Shown piece after piece: positions 1 through 8,060 of a DNA stretch of 49,987 bases; the stretch's first letter is position 1, and every line of letters starts with the position of its first letter. Under the pieces are notes generated by a model. The model ran no database searches and was not told where the DNA came from. It saw nothing but the letters and a program-made list of their open reading frames with translations. Location of the stretch: contig DBIA01000026.1 in NCBI GenBank assembly GCA_002296525.1, positions 5,468-55,454 of the forward strand. The letters run 5' to 3'. This DNA comes from Candidatus Neomicrothrix sp. UBA814. GTDB taxonomy: Bacteria > Actinomycetota > Acidimicrobiia > Acidimicrobiales > Poriferisodalaceae. Made by a program: the position numbers and the translations under genes.

Positions 1-1
1 T

Positions 2-337
2 CTTTCGGCATCCTGGGTGATTCATACCGTGGGCCCAATCTGGGGCGATCACGATCCGATCGAGGCAAGCATGCTTCTTTCCCGTTGCTACAGCTCATCC
101 CTTGATCTCGCATCAACAGTCGGAGCCAAAAGTGTAGCGTTCCCCTCGGTCAGCACCGGCGTCTACGGCTTTCCACAAGAGCTCGCTGCACCTATCGCGG
201 TGAGCGCCGTATTGGAGTGGTTACAACACAACGCGTCTACTTCCTCGATTAACGATGTGACACTGGTGTGCTTCGATCAACGCAACCACTCATTGGTACG
301 GGATTCCCTAAACCGACTCTGCTTACACAGCAACTAG
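2..337 (+). CDS. Macro-domain protein, C-terminal part (5' end outside window)
   Basis: The reading frame is open from base 2 and continues upstream of the window, so only the last ~111 residues are seen. The stretch WVIHTVGPIWG and the later loop STGVYGFP are the two best-known landmarks of macro domains, which bind ADP-ribose and often remove O-acetyl or ADP-ribosyl groups. The GVYGFP loop is the phosphate-binding loop of that fold. A GTG at 17 is in frame but lies in the middle of the conserved strand, so it is not the start. What is seen resembles the YmdB/Af1521-type stand-alone domain; no partner domain follows, since the frame stops 22 residues after the last strand. It is followed by 128 bases before proV. 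Whether it acts on ADP-ribosylated protein, nucleic acid or small molecules cannot be told. Confidence 0.85.
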   Translation, partial: LSASWVIHTVGPIWGDHDPIEASMLLSRCYSSSLDLASTVGAKSVAFPSVSTGVYGFPQELAAPIAVSAVLEWLQHNASTSSINDVTLVCFDQRNHSLVRDSLNRLCLHSN

Positions 338-465
338 ATAGCACACGTGAGATTCGGTTTTGCTGGCATGTCGCCCCTAAGAGCCTGTCACTGTTATGTT
401 GGCCCTGCCCCGATTACCTAAGCAATCACGTCTGGGCAAACCGACAGAAAGGCCATGGGACCCCA

Positions 466-1686
466 ATGCCGGACGAAAATTCGATCATTCAACTTGAAGA
501 GGTGTTCAAAATCTTCGGGCCACAACCGCGTGGCCGAGCATTTGATCTCGCCAAGTCTGGTGTTCACAAAAACGAGGTCCAGAAACAGTCAGGGCACGTC
601 GTTGGCCTCAGCGACGTGTCATTTTCTGTCCAGAAAGGCGAAATCTTCGTCGTGATGGGTCTCTCCGGATCGGGCAAGTCGACGGCAATTCGTACCGTTA
701 ACAAACTGCACGACGTCACCCATGGGCAGGTCCTAGTGGACGGCGTGGATGTCCAACAACTGGAAGGCAAAGAACTTCAGGCCTTTAGGCGAGAAAAGAT
801 GGGGATGGTGTTTCAACATTTTGCGCTCTTTCCTCACCGAAACGTGATTGACAATGTCGCCTATGGCCTCAAAGTCCAAAAGGTCGACAAAAATGAACGA
901 GAAGCCGCTGCGTTAAATGCGCTTCGCTTAGTTGGGCTTGAGCCCTATGCCGATAACGCCACAAGCGAACTATCTGGCGGAATGCAGCAGCGCGTTGGCT
1001 TGGCTCGGGCATTAGCGTCCGATCCCGACATCTTGCTCATGGACGAAGCGTTCAGTGCCCTGGACCCTCTGATCAGACGCCAAATGCAAGACGAACTCAT
1101 GACTATCCAAGGCGAGGTACAGAAAACAATTTTGTTTATTACCCATGACTTAAATGAGGCCCTCCGGATAGGCGACCGGGTCTGCATCATGAAAGATGGT
1201 GTCGTAGTCCAAATCGGAACGCCTGAAGAGATCCTCACGCAACCCGCCACTGGCTACGTCGCTGAATTCGTCCAAGACGTTGACCAAGGACGAGTTATCA
1301 AAGTGGAGGAAATCATGGTGCCACCAGATCCGCTCCAGATCGACGCCGACTTCGATGAGGTAGTGAGCGCCCTAGCTGCCGTTAGCGAAAAGTTAGTGGT
1401 GGACTCGTCGGGAAAGTTTGCAGGTCTCGTCACACGAAGTGACGTGGAACGCGTAGCTACCCAGGGAGTGCCGACGCTCGCAAGTGCGCTCAGAACCGAT
1501 GTTCCCATCGCCGCCCCATCGCAAACCCTCAACGAACTCTATGCGGATGCCGGCAAGGGCTTGCCAATAGCTTGCTGTAACGAAGATGGTCAGCTCGTCG
1601 GCCGGATGGACCCAACTGCGGTACTCGAGGAGCTGGGCCGTGTCGAAGCCCTAGCCGATGCATTTGACCGAGAGGTGTACATGTAA
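466..1686 (+). CDS. proV: Glycine betaine/proline ABC transporter, ATP-binding subunit (ProV type)
   Basis: Cytoplasmic ATPase that powers uptake of glycine betaine, proline betaine or related osmolytes, 406 residues. The N-terminus has the ProV-specific helical insert before the first core strand (FKIFGPQPRGRAF, then SGHVVGLSDVSF). Walker A is GLSGSGKST at ~65-73, the ABC signature LSGGMQQRVGLARAL starts at ~169, and Walker B DILLMDEAFSALD at ~188. After residue ~280 come two CBS-like repeats (for example KFAGLVTRSDVERV), which in OpuA/ProV sense ionic strength or adenine nucleotides. I chose ATG 466 because homology begins immediately after it and a GGGA lies 6 bases upstream; the frame extends further up to 268 but that part has no family similarity. 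The stop overlaps the permease start by one base (TAATG), so translation is probably coupled. Known for the family: osmotic induction; no osmotic promoter could be recognised here. Confidence 0.93.
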   Translation: MPDENSIIQLEEVFKIFGPQPRGRAFDLAKSGVHKNEVQKQSGHVVGLSDVSFSVQKGEIFVVMGLSGSGKSTAIRTVNKLHDVTHGQVLVDGVDVQQLEGKELQAFRREKMGMVFQHFALFPHRNVIDNVAYGLKVQKVDKNEREAAALNALRLVGLEPYADNATSELSGGMQQRVGLARALASDPDILLMDEAFSALDPLIRRQMQDELMTIQGEVQKTILFITHDLNEALRIGDRVCIMKDGVVVQIGTPEEILTQPATGYVAEFVQDVDQGRVIKVEEIMVPPDPLQIDADFDEVVSALAAVSEKLVVDSSGKFAGLVTRSDVERVATQGVPTLASALRTDVPIAAPSQTLNELYADAGKGLPIACCNEDGQLVGRMDPTAVLEELGRVEALADAFDREVYM

Positions 1687-3971
1687 TGAATGTTTACGCG
1701 GACTCTACTGGTCACTTCGTCGACCGAGCGGTTGGGAAAGTAACTGATCTTGAAACAGGAGATAAAGTCGCAGATGCCGTAGCTTCGGCAGTCGAATTCG
1801 TTGCGTTAATCGGTATTTTTGCGATCCCGATTCTTTTCCTTCTTGGTTCGGCGCGGAGGAGACGAGTTGCTTCCGCTGTCGGTGGCGCCGCCGCTCTCCT
1901 TGGAGTTCTTTGGTATCGAAGCATCGGGGACTGGGATCAGCGCCAAAACACGGTGCTAGACAAGTGGCAGATACCAGTCGGCGATTGGGTTGAGCAGATT
2001 ACCGTCTGGGTCGATCTCAACATGAAGGAAACCCTGGCCGTCATCAAATGGCCGTTTCAGACGATGCTCGAGGTGGTCGTAGATGACTGGCTTCTCGGAC
2101 TCTCCTGGATGACCGTTTGCCTGGCAGCTTTGATCGCCGGTTGGGCATTCCGCGGATTACAGGTCGGGATCGGGTCATTTTTGGGACTCACCATTTGTGG
2201 GCTTCTAGGCGAGGAGTACTGGAAAGAAACAGCAAGAACTATTGGCTTCATAGCCGTGGCGGTAATCTTGTGTGTCATCATCGGCATCCCTACGGGAGTT
2301 GCCTGCGGCCGGATGGACGGCGTTTGGAGGGTGGTGCGACCACTCTTAGACGCTATGCAAGTCGTGCACTCCTTCGTGTACATGTTGCCGTTCGTCTTTT
2401 TCTTTGGAGTCGGTTTCGTATCGGCGACGATGGTCACAATGGTGTTCGCATTACCCCCGCTTATCCGATTGACCAATTTGGGGATCAGACAAGTGCCCGA
2501 GGACGTGGTGGAAGCTGCGCGCGCCTACGGAGCATCCGAGCGAAGGGTCCTAACGGACGTACAACTCCCCCTCGCCCGCGCTGCCTTGATGACCGGTATC
2601 AATCAGACGCTGCTTCTTGCCATATCCATGCTTGGCATCGCAGCTATCATGGGCGCTGGTGGGTTGGGCCGCTTGTTGTATAGGTCGATCGCAAACCAAG
2701 ACATAGCGCTCGCCGGTTCTGGTGGTCTTGCTTTCTTTATCGTTGCTGTCGTGCTTGATCGCCTGACACAACCGGACGATTCGGACAAAGCTGGTCTGTT
2801 TAGCAGAATTACAGCGGCCTGGAAGAACACCCGCACACCCGAAGCGCTGTTGCCTGCGAACACGGGAGTGGTTAGCGATTCCTCCAAATCCGACGAGGCA
2901 GCAGAAGACGCTCGATACGAACCGGTAAGCAACAAAGAACGCCTTGCGATGCTGTGCGCGTGTGCTGGCGCGCTGATCGCTGCAATAGGCTTGTTTCTTC
3001 CCTGGAATAGCGGAACAGGACACGTATCCGCCTACGGACGTTTCGCCGATAACGACCTGGCCGGACAGAGCTTTAACGGCCTGGCAGCATCGGGCGGCTC
3101 ATGGTTCGGAATCATCATTTTGCTCTGCGTTCTAGCAGTGATGGCAGCGCTGTACTCAACTGCGTGGTTTGCGGGCCAGCGAAATCGTTGGCTTGGCCCG
3201 GACGGCGCAACGATTTTTAGTGTCGCTGCAGTAGTTACGGCCTTATCAGCCACACTCGCCAACGCTCCAGACAGCGCCTCAGGCTTTCAACGCTCCTCGG
3301 GTGTCTACATCTCGCTAGTCGGGTGCCTGATTATGGCGGCGGCTTCCGTCATTTGGGTATGGAACGCTCCAATGGGAGCGCGGCGCCCATTGTCCTCGGG
3401 GGTCAATTGGGGGCGCATGTTCGGTGCATCGTTTGCACTGTTGTTAATTGTTATGGCTGGTTACTCCGGTTGGACCTTTGACACACGTGCTGACTCAGTG
3501 ATCGGACCGGAGCTCCAAATTGAACTCGACGCGATCACCGAACAAAGCAGAATCGCAGAAGAGGCTGGTGATCTTGCCAAGGTCGGGTCCCTTGCTGCGG
3601 AGTTCACGGCGCTAATTTCTTACGCCCAAAGGACCGGTGACGTCATCTACGACGGATACACAGATGAGGGAGCGGGCCTCGGTTGGCTTGCTCTAGTTCT
3701 CGGGCTCTTAACACTTGTATTAGCTGTACCCGCGTCAGGCTTTTTCTCCCAAGAGGAGTTGTTCCTGTACAGGTGGTGTTCAGTCGTATGCGGCCTAGGC
3801 CTAGGCCTATTGCTCATAAGTGTCGCCTGGATCGCCAGCATCTCGCGGGTGGCGGAAACCAACCTCGTCTCAGGCGTAGGAGCTTTGTTTCTACTTTTTG
3901 CGGGTGTCACAACCGCCGCTAGCGCACGCGGCACGCTTTCAGAGTTTGACCGCAAACAGGTGTATACATAA
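1686..3971 (+). CDS. proW: Glycine betaine/proline ABC transporter permease (ProW type) with long C-terminal membrane extension
   Basis: Inner-membrane permease, 761 residues, about twice the usual ProW size. Residues ~1-170 hold a long N-terminal region with membrane segments, as in ProW. Residues ~180-370 are the binding-protein-dependent transport domain, with the EAA loop EAARAYGASERRVLTDVQLP at ~276 and IMGAGGLGRLLYRSI after it. After a charged linker (~370-412) a second membrane region of about eight helices runs to the C-terminus. It appears as two units of one helix, a soluble loop, then three helices; the loops carry similar motifs, FNGLAASGGSWFG and YDGYTDEGAGLGW. This extension is not part of standard ProW proteins and I do not recognise a function for it. 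The start overlaps the proV stop. GGCCTA is repeated three times near 3792. Confidence 0.9.
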   Translation: MNVYADSTGHFVDRAVGKVTDLETGDKVADAVASAVEFVALIGIFAIPILFLLGSARRRRVASAVGGAAALLGVLWYRSIGDWDQRQNTVLDKWQIPVGDWVEQITVWVDLNMKETLAVIKWPFQTMLEVVVDDWLLGLSWMTVCLAALIAGWAFRGLQVGIGSFLGLTICGLLGEEYWKETARTIGFIAVAVILCVIIGIPTGVACGRMDGVWRVVRPLLDAMQVVHSFVYMLPFVFFFGVGFVSATMVTMVFALPPLIRLTNLGIRQVPEDVVEAARAYGASERRVLTDVQLPLARAALMTGINQTLLLAISMLGIAAIMGAGGLGRLLYRSIANQDIALAGSGGLAFFIVAVVLDRLTQPDDSDKAGLFSRITAAWKNTRTPEALLPANTGVVSDSSKSDEAAEDARYEPVSNKERLAMLCACAGALIAAIGLFLPWNSGTGHVSAYGRFADNDLAGQSFNGLAASGGSWFGIIILLCVLAVMAALYSTAWFAGQRNRWLGPDGATIFSVAAVVTALSATLANAPDSASGFQRSSGVYISLVGCLIMAAASVIWVWNAPMGARRPLSSGVNWGRMFGASFALLLIVMAGYSGWTFDTRADSVIGPELQIELDAITEQSRIAEEAGDLAKVGSLAAEFTALISYAQRTGDVIYDGYTDEGAGLGWLALVLGLLTLVLAVPASGFFSQEELFLYRWCSVVCGLGLGLLLISVAWIASISRVAETNLVSGVGALFLLFAGVTTAASARGTLSEFDRKQVYT
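3792..3809 (+). repeat. Three tandem copies of GGCCTA inside the permease gene
   Basis: Three perfect hexamers in a row. Being a multiple of three, loss or gain of a unit would remove or add two residues (Gly-Leu) in a membrane helix without a frameshift. Probably chance low complexity in a Gly/Leu-rich helix. Confidence 0.6.
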
Positions 3972-4041
3972 CAGATTCGCTACAAAAGCGGTCAGAAACA
4001 CCTGAAAGTACAGTTATCTGACGTTTAGCGACTAACCTCGT

Positions 4042-4070
4042 TTTTGGCGGGTCTGGGCAAAACCCGAAAA
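4042..4070 (+). other. Hairpin between permease and binding-protein genes
   Basis: TTTT (4042-4045) and CGGGT (4048-4052) can pair with ACCCG (4062-4066) and AAAA (4067-4070), leaving a two-base GG bulge and a 9-base loop. It lies in the 135-base gap before proX. In other binding-protein transporters such inter-gene hairpins stabilise or trim mRNA so the binding protein is made in excess; that role here is inference. Confidence 0.35.
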
Positions 4071-4106
4071 CCGCACTAACTAGGGACTCTAGGGAGGGCC
4101 CCATTT

Positions 4107-5279
4107 ATGAACAAGAAATCACGCACGCGCTTGCTAGCAGTAGCTGCAGCTGCGCTTCTGATCCTTGCTGCTTGCGGCAGCGATGACGATTCGAGTTCCG
4201 GCAGTTCTTCAGAGGCTGAAGCATCCGCTTCAGCTCCTGCAACTACTGAAGCCGCAATGAACATGACACCTGGTGAAGGCGTCAGCGTCACTGCCGGCCG
4301 GGCTAACTGGAGCACTGGCTACGTGCAGGCTGAGATTTACACTGCTCTTCTCAGGGAGCTCGGCTACACCGTGTCGGAATCAGCCGACATGGAGCTTGGA
4401 CCTCAGAACGCTTTCATGGCCATGGCTTCTGGAGATATGGACTTCTGGGCTAACTCCTGGATGCCAGGTCACCAAAGTTGGCTTAACGGAGAAATGACCG
4501 ACGGGTCCTTGGTTGGCGATCACGTATCGGTTATCGGTGAAGAAATGGTTGCTGGCGGCCTTCAGGGCATGCTGATCACCAAAGGCTTCGCTGAGGAATA
4601 CCAGGTATGGACCCTTGAAGATCTCGACGGCAATGCTGATGCGATAGCTGCATACGACGCCACCGACGCCGATCCTGGCAACGGAATGGTCGACATCTTT
4701 GGCTGCCCAGAAGACTGGACTTGTGACAACATCATTAACTCACAGCTCGCAGGCGGCGGTTACGAGAACCTTCAGCAGGTGAAGGCCGGCTACGACGCAA
4801 TGTGGGCACAAGCTGTCGACATGGTCAATGAAGGTCTTCCTGTTGTGGCGTACACATGGACACCCTCGGCGTACATCACGCAGATCCGTCCGGGTGACAA
4901 CGCCTATTGGATCGGCATGGAGTACGTTCTTGACGACTCCAACCCCATGGGCCAAGAAGGCGGTGAAGCTTGGGACCAACGCCCAGGTACCGCAGCGATC
5001 GGTGAGGACATGTGCCCTGCTCGTTCCGCTGACGGACTTTGCCCCATTGGCTGGGCAGCAGCTGACATTAAAGCTGCCGCCAACAATGACTTCTTGGACG
5101 CTAACCCAGCAGCCAAGCAGCTTTTGACTGACATCAAGCTGTCAGTAATGGACGTATCAATAGCTAATGTGGCCCAGGGCGAGGGTGCAGATCCAAAGGA
5201 TCTCGCAGCCGACTGGATCGCAGGAAACCGCGGATTGGTAGACGGTTGGCTTGACGCCGCTCGTGCCGCTGCTAGCTAA
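4107..5279 (+). CDS. proX: Glycine betaine/proline-binding lipoprotein (ProX/OpuAC type)
   Basis: Extracytoplasmic substrate-binding protein of the transporter, 390 residues. A lipoprotein signal peptide covers residues 1-24, with lipobox LAAC just before the Ser/Asp-rich linker GSDDDSSSGSSS. From ~55 on the OpuAC fold is clear: GRANWSTGYVQAEIYTALL, then DFWANSWMPGHQSWL, then VVAYTWTPSAYITQIRPG, with the tryptophans and tyrosines that in ProX-type proteins form the aromatic cage around the quaternary ammonium group. Cysteines in FGCPEDWTC and MCPARSADGLCP could form disulfides. The start is backed by a strong AGGGAGGG at 4091-4098, eight bases before ATG. The gene order V-W-X matches the enterobacterial operon. 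The long, low-complexity acidic linker is typical of Gram-positive lipoproteins, consistent with a cell without an outer membrane. Confidence 0.93.
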   Translation: MNKKSRTRLLAVAAAALLILAACGSDDDSSSGSSSEAEASASAPATTEAAMNMTPGEGVSVTAGRANWSTGYVQAEIYTALLRELGYTVSESADMELGPQNAFMAMASGDMDFWANSWMPGHQSWLNGEMTDGSLVGDHVSVIGEEMVAGGLQGMLITKGFAEEYQVWTLEDLDGNADAIAAYDATDADPGNGMVDIFGCPEDWTCDNIINSQLAGGGYENLQQVKAGYDAMWAQAVDMVNEGLPVVAYTWTPSAYITQIRPGDNAYWIGMEYVLDDSNPMGQEGGEAWDQRPGTAAIGEDMCPARSADGLCPIGWAAADIKAAANNDFLDANPAAKQLLTDIKLSVMDVSIANVAQGEGADPKDLAADWIAGNRGLVDGWLDAARAAAS

Positions 5280-5325
5280 TAACTGAGCACATTCACTCCC
5301 CCATTGGGAGTTAATGACACTTTTA

Positions 5326-5353
5326 AGAGGGCGGGGCTTAGGTCCCGCCCTCT
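5326..5353 (+). terminator. Strong hairpin after the proVWX operon
   Basis: Ten perfect base pairs (AGAGGGCGGG with CCCGCCCTCT) and an 8-base loop, 47 bases after the proX stop. No clear T-run follows, which is common for actinobacterial terminators. It also separates proX from the convergent LLM gene, so it may act on both strands. Confidence 0.7.
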
Positions 5354-5455
5354 AAGTGTTCCAACCCAAGCATTCGATGACGCCAACAGATAGTTCTTCC
5401 AAAAACCTGCACTCCAGGGTTCGGGGGTTCCATGGATCGTTGGGTGCAAGAGGGT

Positions 5456-6484
5456 TTAGGCGGCAATCACGTTCTCTACGAACGCTGCCAACGTCGCCTG
5501 TGCCTCTTGAGCCGAGACGTTGCCAAACGCGGGGCAAATAGTTACATGCTCCAGAGTTGATTCGGCTTCCAAACGCGAAAAGTACTCTGCGACCTGCGCT
5601 GGCGAGCCTGCGATCAATGACTCGGTGGTCAACGCCATCTCAATATCCCCCAAAAAGCTAGGCACTATTGTCGGGGGCCAAAGGTCATATTTCCGAAATA
5701 GCTTTGTCAGATTCGAATCGAAGTGTCCCCAGGCTCGCTCTGCTACTTTCTCGGCTTCTTTGGTCGTAGGTGCGATTACCACTCGGCGGAGCGTGGATAC
5801 CACTGGGGCATATCCGCCTGCGCCCTCAGATGTCTGTCCGGCGTGAAACGCTGCGATCTTTTCGGGGAGCGTCGCAATTGGACCAGGGATTATGGTGCTG
5901 ACTCCCATTTCAGCTGCGGTTATGGGGTTGCCTGGCCGCCACAACGGCGGATGCGGTGTTTGGAAGGGACCGATTTCTAAGGGGTGGTCACTCGCGGACC
6001 AAAATTCTCCATCGAAGGAGAACAGGCAACCAAGGCCTTCGCTAGTAACTAGTTCCATGGCTGCAAGCACAAACGTCAGGGCTTCGTTCGTTCGAGCTAC
6101 CGCCTCATCTGCGGGAACACCCCACAGGAGTTGTTCTGGTGGGCTTACACCCTTTCCGAAACCGATATCTAAACGGCCGTGGCTGAGCTGGTCCAGCATG
6201 CACAACTCTTCGTATAACCGAAGAGGCTCATAAAATGGCAATAAGTGCACAAGCGAAGCAATCCGTATTCTCTGAGTTACCTGAGTGACGGCGCTAAGAA
6301 ACACATTGATGCTGGGGGCAATGTCTAACGGAACGTTGTGGTGTTCCGACTTAAACCAATGGCTGAAGCCGCCTTCGTCAGCCAGACGCGCGAGTTCGAG
6401 ATGCGAACGGTATTGGGAAGCTATATCGGTCTTGCCATCATTTTCGAGCTGATCGAAGATCCCAAAATGCAGAGACGAGGTCAT
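5456..6484 (-). CDS. LLM-class flavin-dependent oxidoreductase (bacterial luciferase-like)
   Basis: TIM-barrel monooxygenase/oxidoreductase of the luciferase family, 342 residues, using FMNH2 or F420. Landmarks are HFGIFDQLE at the N-terminus, FKSEHHN (~44-50) which lines the flavin pocket, and GRLDIGFGKGVSPPE (~103-117). The SEHH pattern is that of the AlkB/luciferase-alpha-like subgroup acting on small hydrophobic substrates rather than of the mycobacterial F420 glucose-6-phosphate dehydrogenase subgroup, so FMNH2 is the likelier cofactor; this is inference. It is the last gene of a three-gene minus-strand operon (alpha/beta hydrolase, SDR, LLM) and overlaps the SDR gene by four bases (ATGA). 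An SDR plus hydrolase next to a monooxygenase suggests oxidative attack on an alcohol/ketone/ester skeleton, but the substrate is unknown. Confidence 0.85.
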   Translation of the reverse strand: MTSSLHFGIFDQLENDGKTDIASQYRSHLELARLADEGGFSHWFKSEHHNVPLDIAPSINVFLSAVTQVTQRIRIASLVHLLPFYEPLRLYEELCMLDQLSHGRLDIGFGKGVSPPEQLLWGVPADEAVARTNEALTFVLAAMELVTSEGLGCLFSFDGEFWSASDHPLEIGPFQTPHPPLWRPGNPITAAEMGVSTIIPGPIATLPEKIAAFHAGQTSEGAGGYAPVVSTLRRVVIAPTTKEAEKVAERAWGHFDSNLTKLFRKYDLWPPTIVPSFLGDIEMALTTESLIAGSPAQVAEYFSRLEAESTLEHVTICPAFGNVSAQEAQATLAAFVENVIAA

Positions 6485-7269
6485 TCCAGAAGTTCCGGCA
6501 GTACTTGCGTTTGAGCTGATGCTGTAACGCGAGCGAGACCCCCGTCTACTACTAGCGTCTCGCCTGTCACATAGCGGGATGCATCTGACGCGAAGAACAG
6601 CACAACGTCAGCGATATCATCGCCGAATCCCCATCTTTTGAGGGCAATCTGACCTTCCATGTCTTCTATAAGACCGGGGACCGTATTTCGGCTTTCTTCC
6701 CAAATCGCAGTCGCTATCAGGCCCGGTGCAATGGAGTTGACGCGGATGCCGTCTGGCCCCCAGTCCGACGCCAACGCGCGAGTCATGGCATCAACAGCAC
6801 CTTTAGTGCCGGCATAAGCTACTCGCGCTCCTGGTCCTCGAATCCCTGCCACCGAGCTCACGTTGATCATCGATCCGCCTCCTCGGGCCTTCATCGAAGG
6901 CGCTAAGGCAATTGACAAAGTGAGGAGCGAGCGCACATTTATAGCGAAAACCAGATCAATCTCTTCTTCTGTCAGTTTCTCTGGCATGCGACGCATCGGG
7001 ATGCCTGCATTGTTTACAAGGACGTCAACCCCTGGGACCCGCTGGAGTATCTCGTCCGCTAGCTGGGTGCCTGCTCCTTGTTGGGAAAGGTCGCACGGAA
7101 TCACTATTGGCGTATTGGCAAGATCAGCAGCGACGCGTTCCAAATCAGAAACGGTTCTCCCAGTCAGAACCACTTGCGCACCAGAGGAATCCAACACGCG
7201 TGCGCTTGATTCACCAATGCCTCGACTGGCGCCGGTGACGACCGCGACCTTTCCAGACAGATCAAACAT
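6481..7269 (-). CDS. Short-chain dehydrogenase/reductase (SDR)
   Basis: Classical SDR of 262 residues, an NAD(P)-dependent alcohol dehydrogenase or ketoreductase. The cofactor motif TGASRGIG is at 12-19, NNAG at 86-89, the catalytic Ser at ~139 in NVSSVAG, and YAGTK supplies Tyr152 and Lys156. The Arg of TGRT (residue 38) after the second strand favours NADP(H), though this is only an indication. A good ribosome site AGAGGAG lies seven bases before ATG on the minus strand. It is the middle gene of the hydrolase-SDR-LLM operon. The specific substrate cannot be inferred; FabG-like sequence similarity is shared by hundreds of subfamilies. Confidence 0.9.
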   Translation of the reverse strand: MFDLSGKVAVVTGASRGIGESSARVLDSSGAQVVLTGRTVSDLERVAADLANTPIVIPCDLSQQGAGTQLADEILQRVPGVDVLVNNAGIPMRRMPEKLTEEEIDLVFAINVRSLLTLSIALAPSMKARGGGSMINVSSVAGIRGPGARVAYAGTKGAVDAMTRALASDWGPDGIRVNSIAPGLIATAIWEESRNTVPGLIEDMEGQIALKRWGFGDDIADVVLFFASDASRYVTGETLVVDGGLARVTASAQTQVLPELLE

Positions 7270-7302
7270 TTAGTACTCCTCTTTTTATGTCGTTCATGGA
7301 TT

Positions 7303-8025
7303 TCAATCCTGATGAAGTTCCAGAAACTCTGAAAACTGCTGGGCTGCTAACTCCATTGCGGCTCCACTCTTCCACTCTCGAATCAGCGTTGCGTTCTGCG
7401 CTAGTTCGTTTACGGTTAAAGATGATTCTGACGGGTGGTACAAATCGTTGCCTTCTAGTACAAGGAGTGGCGTCGTAACTGTCTGCACAAAATCTTTATC
7501 AACGTTGAACAGAAATTTGTCTGATTCGTACATGTTGGATCTAAAACCCACCCAATCATCTTCAGAGACTTCGGGTCGTTGAGGCCGAAGCTCGTCTGCC
7601 CACGCGTCGTACATATCAAAAAACGCGGATCTGTTGTTGCTCAGCCCAATTGTCTGAAAAAGGACACCGGAGGCAACTCGCTCGGGCGCCTGCTGTATCA
7701 AACCCATTACATAGGGGCCACCTATGCACATTCCCACCACATGAAAACGTTCAACCCCGAGGTAGTCGAGAAGTGCCAGCTGGTCCGCTGTATAGGTCTG
7801 CCATCCGTGGTCACCTGCGATTGGGCCTTTAGATCGCCCAGCGTTCCGCTGATCCATGGCAATCACGCGGAAACGGTCACTTAACTGCGGTATCGGATTC
7901 CAAGGGGTGGATTCCCAGAATGAAGCTTCGGATTTCATACCACCTGGGGCAATCAGCAGTATCGGAAAACCGCTGCCATATTCATCAAAATGGATCTCAA
8001 TATCATCAGAAACGAAAGTAGCCAT
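7303..8025 (-). CDS. Alpha/beta hydrolase with cysteine at the nucleophile elbow
   Basis: Alpha/beta-hydrolase fold protein of 240 residues. The N-terminal sheet FPILLIAPGGM corresponds to the oxyanion-hole region, VIAMDQRNAGRS is the strand-4/turn motif, and VVGMCIGG (97-103) is the nucleophile elbow, with Cys100 where most members have Ser. Asp194 in LVLEGNDLYHPSES is the probable acid and His197 right behind it is the only histidine nearby; the usual C-terminal GH motif is missing. Cys nucleophiles are known in dienelactone hydrolases. I chose ATG 8025 (MATFVSDD) because family similarity starts there; the frame stays open further up to 8127, but those residues would overlap the divergent gene at 8061. 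It leads the operon with the SDR and LLM genes (33-base gap). Confidence 0.82.
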   Translation of the reverse strand: MATFVSDDIEIHFDEYGSGFPILLIAPGGMKSEASFWESTPWNPIPQLSDRFRVIAMDQRNAGRSKGPIAGDHGWQTYTADQLALLDYLGVERFHVVGMCIGGPYVMGLIQQAPERVASGVLFQTIGLSNNRSAFFDMYDAWADELRPQRPEVSEDDWVGFRSNMYESDKFLFNVDKDFVQTVTTPLLVLEGNDLYHPSESSLTVNELAQNATLIREWKSGAAMELAAQQFSEFLELHQD

Positions 8026-8046
8026 ACGCACATTGTGACACGTCGG

Positions 8047-8052
8047 TATTCT
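8047..8052 (+). promoter_or_regulatory. Possible -10 element (TATTCT) for the alpha/beta hydrolase at 8061
   Basis: TATTCT fits the TANNNT -10 pattern and ends 8 bases before ATG 8061 (5 before GTG 8058), so the transcript would have almost no leader. No ribosome site is visible. The neighbouring divergent gene starts only 35 bases away. Confidence 0.3.
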
Positions 8053-8060
8053 CATCGGTG

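Noticed and set aside
2..337. Macro domain as the antitoxin of a DarTG toxin-antitoxin pair
   Set aside because: No DarT-like ADP-ribosyltransferase is visible downstream, and the upstream neighbour lies outside the window.
268..465. Upstream part of the open frame before proV
   Set aside because: Overlaps the end of the macro-domain gene, is unconserved, and the true ProV start fits ATG 466.
2117..2683. 188-codon frame within the betaine permease gene
   Set aside because: Alternate frame of the conserved transporter core; arginine-rich, low-complexity product.
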